A stretch of 32,764 nt of DNA from Nemertoderma westbladi (GCA_032718475.1 JAUCBJ010006301.1:1-32764); one strand, 5' to 3'. Counted from the stretch's first letter, positions 10,514 through 22,397 are shown. Translations and numbers: made by a program. Notes: generated by a model not told the origin, from the letters alone.

Positions 10514-13500
10514 ATGTCTTTGTTTAAATGCCGAGAGTATTGGAGTTCGAGTTCGTTGATGGGAAATGAGTTGGATTTCCGTTGCATTTGTCTCTGCAAC
10601 CTCGACAACGACGCGGACGGATGTGACAAAATTATTATCGGAACTTACGAGGGCTGGTTGCGAATCTTCAACCCGAAACCGGACGTGGGAGCGACGGGGG
10701 ATGCGTTCGGGTCGACGTCGGACGCTTGGTTGCAGACCGACCTGGGCGCCCCGGTGGTGCAGGTCGAGAGCGGTCGGTTCCTCGGCACCGAGACCCAACA
10801 GATCGCGGTCCTCCATCCTCGAAAACTCATCATCTTCACGGTCAACTGCTTGGCGGGACATTCTGAGGCGATGAACCAATACCAACTCTCCGCTTTGTAT
10901 GAATTTAAACTGGAGCGCTGCTCGGCTTCCATGGTGGTGGGCGGTTTCGGTACCGGTAGTGGTTCCGGGGTTCCCGCTCCCACTCGCGATTACATCTGCG
11001 TTCAGTCGATGGACGGCGTACTGAGTTTCTTCGAGAATGACACACTCGCTTTCTCTCGCTTCCTTCCCGGGTTCCTGCTTCCGGGCCCGTTGGTTTACGT
11101 CACCGGGGCCGACATGCTGGTCACCGTGAGCTCAGGTCGCTGTCTCGAGAGCTACCGCTACCAAACCCTCGCAGTGGCCCAAGAAGGGGACGGCAAGGGG
11201 GGTAAAGTGTCCGGGGGGAAACGCGTCGTCTCGGAATGGTCCGTGGTGCTGGGTGAGGAGGCGATAGATCTTCGAGTTACTTACTATCCCACAGCCCCGG
11301 TGTCGTTGTTGGTACTCGGGGAACGTTCCTTGTTCTGCTTTGGAACGGATGGGAACATAAGGTTTATGAAGAAACTCGACTTCCATCCTACCTGTTTCCA
11401 TCCCTACGCCTCGCTTACGGAAGGGACTATAAACTCAGTGGTGGCTACCCATTCAGCCACCCTAATGGTGTACGAGAACACGATATTGCGATGGAGTTCC
11501 CAGCTGGTCGGTATGGCTGTGGGCTGCGTTGTGGGAACGTTCATTGGGCTGAAGGGAGGCATACTGGTGGTACACGAGTCCGGAAGGTTGGAGGTTCTCT
11601 ATATGGGGACGGATCCCTCGTTGACTACAATACCTCGATACGAGACAGCTAGGTAATAATAATCAACCAGTCAGTATGGGAGATTGTTGTAGGTCTATAA
11701 ATATTATATAGTGTATGAAAGGAGAGAGATATGTCTAAGGGGTAGTTAGCCAGTTTACTAGCGATTTGTCGAAGGGGAATTGTTTATCCTAAATGGAATT
11801 TTGTCTACATCGAGATTTGTCTAAGATGAGAGATTTGTGTAAGAGGAGATTTATGTGTCTAAGATGAGATTTGACTAAGATGAGAGATTTGTGTAAAAGG
11901 AGATTTATGTGTCTAAGATGAGATTTATCGTAGGGGAAATTTGTCTATAAAGGTGACATTTTTCGCGAAGGGGTTATTTCTTTGTCAAAGACAAGAGTTA
12001 TCTAGGGACTAATTTCTAAGGTTATTGTCTCTGGTGAAGCCAATAATAATTACCGTGAATTTATCTCACTTGCAGTCAATGTGCACCACTATCTGCTCAG
12101 AGGATATTTCTCTAAGGGGAGATTTATCTGAGATGCTATTTGGCTACGCTACATTGTTATTGTTATATCCACCAAAATTATAATTTAGGGAAAAAATTAT
12201 CCCATTGGATTGCATTGATTTTACTATGTCCCGGCGAAAAGGTAATTAGAAAATGTGAAAATATTTGTTGTAATTTCTTAAATATCATTAGATGCGTTGA
12301 ATGGGGATCGAAGTAGAAAAGATTTGTAGATAATTTGAGAAAAATCCATGCACACACTCAAAAGTTATTGCATCTTTAGTGTCTGTACGACCTACTCATA
12401 AACGGAACTTGTTGAAATATTTTCATGAAATATTTCATGGATTTAACAGACAGAGGAGCCCTGTTTAGGCATAATCCCAATGTAACTACCGTTGCCTGTA
12501 ATCTATAATGATGTGGTAGAGTCAGACTATAAACTGACTGGCGGCTGGCCATCAAACTGAAAGTTTTTAGATTGGGTAATCTACTTGCCAGGTTGAACGA
12601 GGAGACTATTTTGTTATGTCACTTTTTTTCACTCTCACGAAATTTTGGACCCCCCTCACTTGTGTTATTGAAATTGATAAATTTATTTCCATTGTATGGT
12701 AAAATTTGTGAATGATTAAAAAACAAACATGAACATTTGTTACTTTAAAAAAGCTAATTAAAAGCGATTTAGTGACATAAAAATGAAGAGTTCGTTTACA
12801 AAGTATTTACAAAGGTGTAGATTCTGGACGTGGGTCGGGGCGTTGTAAGCTCATAAGAAACATAGCTACTCTCAAGTTGCTTCGGCAGGGTGGAATTTTA
12901 CTACATGAGTTGTAATGCTCATGGCTAATTGCCGGATTACCGCATAACCAGCAAATACAACCGTCTGTTGGACGCCAGCATCGGGGGTCGCTGCAGAGTT
13001 GTTGGTGCCATCTGTTCGACACTAGCTGTGCTCCGGCCCGGCGGCGTTTACCAGTAAGACATTGTAGGTCAACAGGGCAACTATTTGGATCATCTACTGC
13101 AAGCAGGATGGCTGTTGACGAGGAATATCGGCTGATGCCACACCATAACTTCCAGTAGAAAGCGTTAAGCGTATAGGTTAAGTAATATAATGATGGCCCA
13201 TTAATTATAATGATTAATTAAAATCATTTTGCAGGGATATGAATATCGCAGAATTCGATAAATCCATGGCGAAAGTGAAGGCGGAGATTCACGATTGTAA
13301 TACAGACCTCCTACCCAAGTCAATGGAGTCGGAACATCTGGCCCTGGAGGTGGATGTCCCAACGACACGGGACAAGGTGTCCCAGGCGGGGGACGACTCC
13401 GAGATCCGGGAATCCGATCCGATTCCCTCCGTGACGGCCACCGTCCGGCTGCGGTCCCGTTCCGGACAGACAGGCGAGGTCACGCTCACCGTCGACTGCT

Positions 13501-14873
13501 CGCCGCCGCTCGTCGCTGGTAAGTCGGTCTTCCGCATTTCCTCGACCGGGAGTTTCGATAAACCCACCGAGATCCCCGTATCCTTCTACATGAAGTACAA
13601 CTACTCCGCTAGCGATCTCTCCGTCGGGTTGATGGCCACTTACACTGTTGGCTCCCTCGTCCAGGTAACCAAGTCCAGCTTCCAGTTGCCCCTCCTCCTA
13701 GTCTGTCGTCCAACCCTCCCCCTAAAGTCCGACCTCCATAAGCTCACCGTAGATAGCGACCGCGAGCTCGTCAAACTCCACGAAATATTCCCCGAGTTCG
13801 CGGGCTCCCCGCCAGAGGCGTGCGCCCAGGCTATGGGCTTCCAGCTGATCGGGAGTCCCGCTAAGATAACCCTACTGGCCTCCAACAAGTCCAACCGATA
13901 CCGACTGCAGAGCGGACACTTCGAGGCCATGTGGTTGATCCTTCGGGAGCTAATCGAGCGTCTCGGGGCCAGGAAGAAACCCCCGAGTCTGACGTACAAG
14001 GAGACCCTCCCGTTACAGGAGGTCAGTCTACTGGTGGAGCAGCATCTGAGTCTACGTCACAACGTTCTAGAACTAGCGGAGATACTCGGCCAACGAGCCA
14101 CTCAGTATCGAGTCATACAGAAACGATTGTTGACGAAGTTTAAGGATAAAACGCCGACACCGTTGCAGAATCTCGATGTTTTGTTGGAAGGGACTTATAA
14201 AAGCATTCTGAAGGCGGCTGACGCGGTCAACTCTAACCGAGTGAGTCTCATACAAGCCGGAGCGCATCTCAGCTGTGCCGTCAACCTGTTGGTCACCCTG
14301 TTAGGTCTAACAGCGGGACTCACGGCCGAGGAGTTGGCGGTTCTCCGGGTCTGTCTCCCTACTAACATCCTCGATTACGATCAGTACGGTTGGGAGGAGG
14401 TGGCCACTTCCGCGATCACCCTCCTTCTCTCCACGTCTCTCTCCAAGTCGGCCAGCGATTCGGCCGCCGTTATTCCGCCTCTCGAGCTCCCGAAGGACGC
14501 GGATAAGCTATGCAAGCTCCTCGTGGTGCTGTGCGACCGCGTCGCTAAGGGAGGGAGGCCGCGAATGGAAGGCGTCGTCGTCGCTAATAGAACCCCCGCG
14601 GCTGATCCGACCGCGGTCGACCCGATCGATGCGGTTGTGGCGAGCGAACCGCCCCGGTTGCCGGACTACACGGTGAGCGGCGTGGGAGAGCGGGATTCCT
14701 CGCGGTTCGTGAAGAAACCTCCGAGCGTCGAGGCGGTCCGCGACGGGGGTCTGGGCGCCGTCAGCAAGTCGCGCGAACAACTGGATGGGATTCCCGATCT
14801 AGACGATATGGAAGCCCTGATCGGGGAGAAAGAGGATTACCGGTCCATGTCGCCCACCGGGTTGGACGTGTGA
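10514..14873 (+). CDS. BBS9: Bardet-Biedl syndrome 9 protein (PTHB1), BBSome subunit, 2 exons
   Basis: The coding sequence is 10514-11652 joined to 13235-14873, giving 925 aa (vertebrate BBS9 is about 887). Exon 1 ends AG|GTAATA in phase 2 and exon 2 follows TTTTGCAG; the junction reads ETA-RD-MNIAEFD, matching the family across the join. BBS9 is a core BBSome subunit that links other subunits for membrane-protein traffic in cilia (family knowledge). Exon 1 is the N-terminal beta-propeller, beginning MSLFK as in vertebrates, with SMDGVLSFFE, FSRFLPGFLLPGPLVY, GERSLFCF, RFMKKLDFHPTCF and GTDPSL. Exon 2 carries the ear-like and platform domains (SVTATV, IPVSFYMKYNYSASDL, QLPLLLVCRP) and the helical part with RLLTKFKDKTPTPLQNLD and LLEGTYK. 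The tail after about residue 840 is not conserved. The last nine residues and the TGA stop lie in the first unit of a 40-bp tandem array. Confidence 0.96.
11825..11932. repeat. 54-bp tandem duplication in BBS9 intron
   Basis: Two adjacent 54-bp copies start GATGAGAGATTTGTGTAA at 11825 and 11879 and differ at very few positions. They sit in a longer field of degenerate related short units. Confidence 0.85.
12807..13200 (-). other. Unrecognised cysteine- and tryptophan-rich open stretch
   Basis: Minus-strand frame without a stop for roughly 130 codons, ending at 12807 and lacking an ATG. It contains CSDPRCWRPTDGCICWLCGN and other cysteines (WKLWCG, NSCPVDLQC, SCSKIPPC). I do not recognise a family. 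It lies inside the BBS9 intron, antisense to the host, and may be a transposon remnant, a cryptic exon or chance. Confidence 0.2.
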
Positions 14874-15236
14874 TCGTTACCGGTCGTTGTCACCCACCGG
14901 GTTGGACGTGTGATCGTTACCGGTCCATGTCGCCCACCGGGTTGGACGTGTGATCGTTTCCGGTCCATGTCGCCCACCGGGTTGGACGTGTGATCGTTAC
15001 CGGTCCATGTCGCCCACCGGGTTGGACGTGTGATCGTTACCGGTCCATGTCGCCCACCGGGTTGGACGTGTGATCGTTACCGGTCCATGTCGCCCACCGG
15101 GTTGGACGTGTGATCGTTACCGGTCCATGTCGCCCACCGGGTTGGACGTGTGATCGTTACCGGTCCATGTCGCCCACCGGGTTGGACGTGTGATCGTTAC
15201 CGGTCCATGTCGCCAACCGGGTTGGACGTGTGATTA
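14837..15236. repeat. 40-bp minisatellite, 10 copies, overlapping the BBS9 stop
   Basis: Ten units of 40 bp, each with CCGGTCCATGTCGCCCACCG followed by GGTTGGACGTGTGATCG. The first unit is BBS9 coding sequence (YRSMSPTGLDV plus TGA at 14871-14873); the other nine form the beginning of the 3' UTR. Unit 2 differs at three positions and the last unit at its right edge; the rest are nearly identical. Because 40 is not a multiple of 3, the original frame meets TGA every third unit. Confidence 0.95.
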
Positions 15237-15965
15237 CTTACCACTAGAAGTGTGTCTCCTTGATTGATTAATTAGCCCCGATATATATTATAAAATGTAC
15301 CTTCATTCACATATTTTAAACGTAAATAAACACAGTTTTTCAGGATGCCGTATAGATTTGTGGTAGGGGGGTAATACGAAGGGATTTCCAATTAGAGTTG
15401 TAATGTTATTCGTTTCCGAAATTATTGGAAAGAAGCACTTTTGTGCCATTATTTTATTTGCATATTTTTGATGTTACATATTTATGTGAGAGAAAGTACA
15501 TTTTTTTTATATATAATTCATTATTTCAGATGAAAACATCCGCGGTAACGTCACAAAGTATCTACAAATTATATTTAGTGTAGAAAGTAAAACATGACAG
15601 ATCCAGGTTTAGTTAAACAATGTTTACGTTATTACGCCAGTAGGCTTTCGTGCAGTTTAATTTATTTTGATTAACGTGACAAGTAAATAAACACAACTAG
15701 TTTTATTGTGATTTACCTGATGTATTCGAACTGCATTTATCTTATTATATTAAATTCTTATTTATATTATATTTTGTTTTATTTGTTAAATTGTCTTTCT
15801 ACTTTCTAGCCTCATCTAAGGTTAAGTTTCAGGATGTAAGATATAAATAACTCTTTGTTCCGGTGAGAGAAAACTACCTTGGAATATATATTTACCTTTC
15901 TCCAGAAAAAAGTATCGGAATGTTACAGGGTATATCTGCTATACGATTGCGGATACCAACATTTA
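15237..15965. other. 3' flank of BBS9
   Basis: No gene is seen. A+T-rich sequence after the 40-bp array, holding the likely BBS9 polyadenylation signal near its left end; nothing else recognised. Confidence 0.5.
15325..15330 (+). terminator. Probable BBS9 polyadenylation signal
   Basis: AATAAA lies 452 bases after the BBS9 stop codon, just beyond the 40-bp array, making it the nearest canonical signal downstream. If used, the whole array is transcribed in the BBS9 3' UTR. Confidence 0.5.
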
Positions 15966-17813
15966 TACTGCATAGTTCTACTGCTAGCAATTACCCTATC
16001 CATAGCAGTGCTGCATAGTGGTACTGCTAGCAGTTAGCCTATCCATAGCAGTGCTGCATAGTCGTACTGCTAGCAATTAGCCTATCCGTAGCAATGCAGC
16101 ATAGTCGTACTGCTAGCAGCTATCCTATCCATAGCAGTGCTGCATAGTGGTACTGCTAGCAGTTAGCCTATTCATAGGAGTGCTGCATAGTCGTACTGCT
16201 AGCAATTAGCCTATCCGTAGCAGTGCAGCATAGTCGTACTGCTAGCAGCTAGCCTATCCATAGCAGTGCTGCATAGTGGTACTGCTAGCAGTTAGCCTAT
16301 TCATAGGAGTGCTGCATAGTCGTACTGCTAGCAATTATCCTATCCGTAGCAGTGCAGCATAGTCGTACTGCTAGCAGCTAGCCTATCCATAGCAGTGCTG
16401 CATAGTCGTACTGTTAGCAGTTAGCCTATCCGTAGCATTGCTACATAGTCGTACTGCTAGCAGTTAGACTATCCATAGCAGTGCTGCATGGTCGTACTAC
16501 TAGCAGTTAGCCTATCCGTAGCATTGCTACATAGTCGTACTACTAGCAGTTAGCCTATCCGTAGCATTGCTACATAGTCGTACTGCTAGCAGTTACCAAT
16601 CCATAGCAGTGCTGCATAGTCGTACTGCTAGCAGCTAGCCTATCCATAGCAGTGCTGCATAGTCGTACTGTTAGCAGTTAGCCTATCCGTAGCATTGCTA
16701 CATAGTCGTACTGCTAGCAGTTAGACTATCCATAGCAGTGCTGCATGGTCGTACTACTAGCAGTTAGCCTATCCGTAGCAGTGCTACATAGTCGTACGGC
16801 TAGCAACTAGCCTATCCATAGCAGTGCTGCATAGTCGTACTGCTAGCAGTTAGACTATCCATAGCAGTGCTACATAGTCGCACTGCTAGCAGTTAGACTA
16901 TCCATAGCAGTGCTACATAGTCGTACTGCTAGGAATTAGCCTATCCGTAGCAGTGCTGCATAGTGGTACTGCTAGCAGTTAGACTATCCATAGATAGTCG
17001 TGCTGCTAGTAGTTACCCTATCCATAGCAGTGCTGCATAGCCGTACTGCTAGCTGTTAGACTACCCGTAGCAGTGCTACATAGTCGTACTGCTAGCAGTT
17101 ACCCTATCCATAGCAGTGCTGCATAGCCGTACTGGTAGCAGTTAGACTATCCATAGCAGTGCTGCATAGTCGTACTGCTAGCAGTTAGACTATCCATAGC
17201 AGTGCTGCATAGTCGTACTGCTAGCAGTTAGACTATCCATAGCAGTGCTGCATAGTCGTACTGCTAGCAGTTAGACTATCCGTAGCAGTGCAGCATAGTC
17301 GTACTGCTAGCAGTTAGACTATCCATAGCAGTGCTGTATAGTCGTATTGCTAGCAGTTAGACAATCCGTAGCAGTGCAGCATAGTCGTACTGCTAGCAGT
17401 TAGACTATGCATAGCAGTGCTGCATAGTCGTACTGCATAGTCGTACTGCTAGCAGTTAGACTATCCGTAGCAGTGCAGCATAGTCGTACTGCTAGCAGTT
17501 AGACTATCCATAGCAGTGCTGCATAGTCGTACTGCTAGCAGTTAGACTCTCCGTAGCAGTGCTGTATAGTCGTATTGCTAGCAGTTAGACTATCCGTAGC
17601 AGTTCAGCATAGTCGTACTGCTAGCAGTTAGACTATCCATAGCAGTGCTGCATAGTCGTACTGCATAGTTGTACTGCTAGCAGTTAGACTATCCATAGCA
17701 ATGCTGCATAGTCGTACTGCTAGCAGTTAGACTATCCATAGCAGTGCTGCATAGTCGTACTGCTAGCAGTTAAACTATCCATAGCAATGCTGCATAGTCG
17801 TACTGCTAGCAGT
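15966..17813. repeat. 43-bp satellite array, about 43 units, with higher-order structure
   Basis: Units of 43 bp run for about 1.85 kb. Each contains TAGTCGTACTGCTAGCAG, whose CTGCTAGCAG is a perfect palindrome, and GCAGTGCTGC or GCAGTGCAGC. Units diverge more than in the 46-bp and 40-bp arrays. On the left, three consecutive unit types repeat as a block: the marker CAGCTA(T/G)CC recurs at 16117, 16246 and 16375, exactly 129 bp (3 x 43) apart. A further block beginning at 16375 recurs at 16632. Confidence 0.95.
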
Positions 17814-18211
17814 ATGGTTTAGTATTTGCGAGAAGAGCAAGGCAGCTATAGGAATAACATTACGGGTTGTAAAGAAATGAATCATAAGGAAAATGTTTTT
17901 TACCATAAAAAGAAAATAGGGCTAAATCTAATTAATTATTTAGTTTTGATATATTTAATTTTACCTGACTTTATTTTTTTTTGACTAATTTCTGTTCCAC
18001 GAGCGATTATTTTTCAACTTATATTTTGTTTTGTTGTATATATATGATTTAAAAATATATTTTGTTTTTGATTTCAGTCAGTTTTACAATATTGTTGTTA
18101 TTTATATTTGACATTAGTTATATTGGTTACTTAACTACTGTTTGCATGTTTATTATTGTATGTAGTATATAATAAAATGATTTTATATTTATAGACGTGG
18201 CAAGAGACAGG

Positions 18212-18399
18212 GGGGAAATTGGACGCAAATCCCATCTTGGCGAATTAATATCCCGCCTCAATGTTAAATAATCAATTTAGGGAAAGCAGCAGGTTACAGT
18301 AGCACGTTATTTTAACCAAAACAATAAACTAAACACAATAGAACAGGTTACAGTTTTATTTTTGAGAGTAATCAGCTGTTATTTGCGTCGAATTTCCCC
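18212..18399. mobile_element. MITE-like element with 19-bp inverted ends
   Basis: GGGGAAATTGGACGCAAAT at 18212-18230 is the reverse complement, with one mismatch, of 18381-18399. The 188-bp span has no coding capacity. I see no clear target-site duplication, so it may be a small non-autonomous DNA transposon or just a hairpin-forming sequence. Confidence 0.35.
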
Positions 18400-18429
18400 T
18401 GGAGAAGGATAGATTTTTATTGCGTCCAG

Positions 18430-18454
18430 CCCCCCCCCCCCCCCCCCCCCCCCC
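18430..18454. repeat. Run of 25 C
   Basis: A homopolymer C tract, like that at 5828-5849. Such runs are length-variable and prone to assembly error. Confidence 0.9.
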
Positions 18455-19382
18455 ATATCTGCGTAGCAGACAGCTACCGTGTTTGCTTTATTTTTCTACA
18501 TTTTGGTTTTCGTGAGTTGTAGTTTTCATATCACGACATATATCATTTTACCGGTGTAAGCCTAGCTTAAATTGGCATTTATTGGTTTTAAATATGGAAT
18601 ATTTCACTCCACCTGTATTAATTGGGTGCAGCAAAGGTTAAACTACGTTCTACTTTATTTCTTATTCTAAATTTAATTGTTAAATAACATGTGCTAAATT
18701 TATTAGCAATTTAATTATATATTTATCATCTTTTGTATTATTTTTAAGACATAAATACAAATTACGTACAGAAAAAAAAAAAATTTTTGTAACATGTGGC
18801 GTATTTATATTCACGAGAATTGCATTTCTGACTATCTTTACAGCTCTAGGAATTGATGCCATTTTCTTTCAGTCCCTTTCAGACTATCAAATTATAAATT
18901 TGGCAACATTCTGCAGGCGGTATCATTAAATAAATGGTTGTGGAGGATGAGGATCTAGGACGGTTACAGGCCTATGTAAAGCTATATTATTACTGTATCC
19001 CTAAAACATAAACCACCACTGGGTCAAAATTTCAGAATTTTGTTATAGAGCAGGAATTAATAAGGATTTCAAATCAGAAAACGGATCAGCGAGATCTCTG
19101 GTAGGTTTCGAGTTATCTGTCTTTTTGTCATATAAGCTGTCTGTCAAAATGTGGGGCAGGCAGTCAGACATTCCTACCAACAGACTAGATTCCACGAAAT
19201 TGTAATACAATTCAAATTACTACACCTCTGCCATTCTTAACACCAATTTTCGAAATATTTTCCATGATTTGTTCTCGCCTTTTGATCATAAGTTATCGGT
19301 TAAATTTTAATTTTTTCTATTTTTCATTTTTAAATTAATAATGATTATTATTATTTTTTATTTATTTTTAATTCTAAGCAAC

Positions 19383-19475
19383 AGCTTGGTCTATGGTGAC
19401 ATTCCTGGGCTTCCAATCAGGAGGCACTGGTTCGATCCCTAGACAGGGCAGTGCTGTTTGGGCACAATGCTTTTT
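19383..19475 (+). mobile_element. tRNA-derived SINE-like element
   Basis: A tRNA-like order is seen: GCTTGGTCTATGGTGAC resembles a D-arm/A box, CTTCCAATCAGGAG an anticodon-arm region, and GGTTCGATCCC (19429-19439) is a near-perfect polymerase III B box. After it, GACAGGGCAGTGCTGTTTGG resembles the body that follows the tRNA head in many invertebrate SINEs. The T-stem does not pair fully, so it is not a functional tRNA. Confidence 0.5.
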
Positions 19476-19478
19476 AGG

Positions 19479-19558
19479 CTTTGCGCAGCACGTGAAACCT
19501 TTGCGCAGCACGTGAGACCTTCGCGCAGCACGTGAAGGTTTCACGCAGCACTTAAAGT
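19479..19558. repeat. 20-bp repeats with CACGTG, 4 units
   Basis: Four 20-bp units built on GCGCAGCACGTGAAACC; three contain the palindrome CACGTG and the fourth is degenerate. They abut the 3' end of the SINE-like element and may be its variable tail. Confidence 0.75.
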
Positions 19559-19710
19559 TACACTTCACGTTATTAATCGAGCAGCTCGGAAAGCCTTTTG
19601 ATCAGAATGAGAAGCCTTCACGTGGTACATTAAATGTCCATGCAGCTCATGAAGAGTTCATTTCACTCCGAGAGCTATTTATAAATGATGGTTACCATTT
19701 GTTATTACTA

Positions 19711-20003
19711 GTAGACAACTAGTCCATTAGACAACTAGTCCATTAGACAACTAGTCCATTAGACAACTAGTCCATTAGGCAACTAGTCCATTAGACAACT
19801 AGTCCATTAGACAACTAGTCCAGTAGACAACTAGTCCATTAGACAACTAGTCCATTAGACAACTAGTCCATTAGACAACTAGTCCATTAGACAACTAGTC
19901 CATTAGGCAACTAGTCCATTAGACAACTAGTCTATTAGACATATAGTCCATTAGACAACTAGTCCATTAGACAACTAGTCCATTAGACAACTAGTCCATT
20001 AGT
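19711..20003. repeat. 17-bp minisatellite, about 17 copies
   Basis: Tandem TTAGACAACTAGTCCAT units with few substitutions (for example TTAGGCAA, CAGTAGAC). Each unit carries the palindrome ACTAGT. It ends in TTAGTTC at about 20003. Confidence 0.95.
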
Positions 20004-22382
20004 TCAATATGTAATACAAAACTCACAAATATCTATTGATTAAAATTTGACGGACACGTTGACAGACAGAAAGACATACAAACAGACAGATAGACAAACT
20101 GAGAGACAGACTGACATTGTGATTGGATAATTCCAAACATGAAAACAACGACATTAAGAAAAATCCCAACAGCAAATATTCCAGATTACTTATTTTATGG
20201 ACAGACAGACAGACATACTGTACAAACGGAAAACCAGCCATTACTCGAGAAGTAAAAGAGATCTCGCTAATCCGTTTTCAGATTTGAAATCCTTATTTCC
20301 GATGAGGTGAAATAAAAAAAGAAAAATTTTGAAGGGGGTTAAATGCTGCATCCTAATCCAAACCCTGGATTTCATCCTTAACTGACCGATAAATGGGAAC
20401 CAAAACAACTTGGGAAACAGAGTGGAAGGATTCACTGTGTAAGATCACCCATGGGGGTAAACAGGCATCCCTTGGCCTAACTAGCCTAAAAGATTCTCCC
20501 ACTCATAATGATTATTAATATTATTTATAATTATTTACGATAAAAAATAAACACACAAAAATTTCGCCCAAATTTGTGGCAATAGTAGTGTTTTTAGTGA
20601 AATTACCATTTTCGCAGATGTCCGCAAGAGGGCGATATGAATTGTAATTTTTTCTTATTTGAACCCCAGCTTTCGGCCATCTGTTATCCACTGGAAGTCA
20701 TAAAATATGCAAAACTACCCACAAGCGGAAATTATAGCCGTTTAAACAAGAGCACCCTGTGGGTGGTTATCCCTCATATCTGTTTGTGGGGCGAGGCACA
20801 CTGTTATGGGGCCGGTCAATAATGGGAAATAGTTGTTGTCGTTGTTACCATTTTGACATGCTATTTAACTTTATCGGATTTAAATATGTTGAGTTAAGTT
20901 TTTAGGCAACAATAAAACCAAAAGTTGTGATTTTCAGATACTCTCAGAAACCATCAATTTAACAGTCTCCCGCTAGAGGGCTATTTGTCTAATCATTATA
21001 TGTCCTCTCATTTCTTTACTTTTAATTCGTTTAAGCTGAAACTTGGCAGATTTTTACTAGACCATTAACTGTGTCAATCAAAGGGGGATAATCCGTCTGC
21101 ACTTTTTCTAGTCTGGAGCAAAAAAGAGGGCGAAATGTCTGAAAATGAAAACCTTACACCGTTTCCTTGATTTTAATCCGTTTAATCTGAAACTAGGCAT
21201 ATATGTACTAGAAAACTGGCTGTTTCTTTGTGGGACGGTCATTGCCGACTTTGCAAAGCTGTACCCAACAAAAAGTTATATTAAAATAATATGAGTTCGT
21301 CAGTTATAAACATCATCCATACATCATTCATCGGGCATAACCGAGCCATTTGGACCTGTATGAGTCGGCGGTAGTTGTTTTCCACGGTACCCACTGGTAT
21401 CACAGCTCAGCGGACGCGTTAAGTTTATGTCACGTGCTGCGCGAAGGCCCCACTTCGTGTTTATTGGTTTACTTGATCTCGGCGAGATGTAACTTTGATT
21501 CGTGCGCCAAAACAATGCAGATGTAATGATTTATCAGCCGAGTACCTTATTATTGCCATTATTAATTATTGTCTGAGCGGATAACTTTAAGATGAAATGA
21601 AAGTTTATTTATTTCTGATATTTGATTTATCCCGAAATTTATATTTAAAACGCAGAGCTCTCTCAGGAAAATGTTAAATTTTGACCATCAAATTATGATC
21701 TTTAAAGTTCATATTCAGCATTAAATAACGTCGCACTATTTCACTAAACACCCTTCTTCAGGGTATTCATAATTATTATAAAAGACATGAGTCCAAATTC
21801 AAATTACGGTAGCATAGGAGCAGCGGTACTCTACCATAAATTATATTAATGTTTAACGGGATCAGACTTTCCTGGATTTACGTGATCGGGTACAGTTTCA
21901 TTGGTTGAAATACAAGTATTCAGTAGATGTGGGGGTGTAAAGGTAAACCAATGAAACGGCAACTTTAATTCGCAATACTGAAATATTATATAGTAAGATA
22001 AAATTAACTGACATCAATTCAAAATATTCAATCAACTTAGGTTACTAGTGGCATTATACAACATGGTAAGAACTACGCTGCAAGTACGACTAACGCGACC
22101 TATTGACCGCTCCTTTGTCCTTTCGCTTGTACGTACATGACTTTGTCGACCAGCTGGTGGTAAGTAACGGGTCAGCCATCCCGATACGTCTACTAAAAGT
22201 CACTAAATCTTCATGATTCAGATTAATTATGGATTTACATGGCTAATTTGGAACTTTGGCTGTGTAGCGTTGTGGGGCGGTCGGCGATGCATCTTAGAAA
22301 TGTTGTGTTAACTCGATTATAGGAAAATAACTGCGTTACAGTAAATATCATACTGTTCGGTGCCTTATTCTGGGGATAAAGT
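20004..22382. other. Gene-free spacer with diverged repeats
   Basis: No gene is seen. GACA-rich simple sequence occurs at about 20050-20115 and 20200-20216. Around 20600-21250 there are diverged copies of a repeat: AGAGGG followed by CGAAATGTCT or CTATTTGTCT (20985, 21125, and a relative near 20627) and CGTTTAA(G/T)CTGAAACT (21028 and 21179). The rest is A+T-rich. Confidence 0.45.
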
Positions 22383-22397
22383 GGGGGACTGACTGAT

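Larger units (their letters stand above)
11653..13234 (+). other. Intron of BBS9
   Basis: The intron runs from GTAATA to TTTTGCAG. The left part (about 11720-11960) is built of degenerate AGATTTGTCTAAGATGAG-type units. The right part contains a minus-strand cysteine-rich open stretch described separately. The interval would otherwise break the BBS9 protein exactly between its propeller and ear-like domains. Confidence 0.9.
17814..19382. other. Gene-free spacer
   Basis: No gene is seen. The stretch holds a MITE-like inverted repeat (18212-18399), a run of 25 C (18430-18454) and one arm of a longer inverted repeat (19061-19098). The rest is A+T-rich unique-looking DNA. Confidence 0.5.
19061..20295. 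repeat. 38-bp inverted repeat pair flanking a repeat-rich segment
   Basis: 19061-19098 is the reverse complement of 20258-20295 with 36 of 38 matches; both include GGATTTCAAATC and GCGAGATCTC. Weaker similarity continues inwards (TCGAGT, CTGTCTGTC). Between the arms lie the SINE-like element, the CACGTG repeats and the 17-bp array. They could be inverted copies of one dispersed repeat or the ends of a composite element. Confidence 0.65.

Noticed and set aside
10484-10885. Minus-strand open frame of 133 codons over the BBS9 start
   Set aside because: Shadow of BBS9 exon 1; the plus-strand frame has clear family motifs.
13239-14873. Separate gene starting at ATG 13239
   Set aside because: The frame continues BBS9 across a clean GT-AG intron and lacks the propeller that must precede it.
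19383-19475. Functional tRNA gene
   Set aside because: The B box is good but T-stem and acceptor stem do not pair.
20637-20822. Short open frame in the large spacer
   Set aside because: It lies within diverged repeats and shows no recognisable domain.
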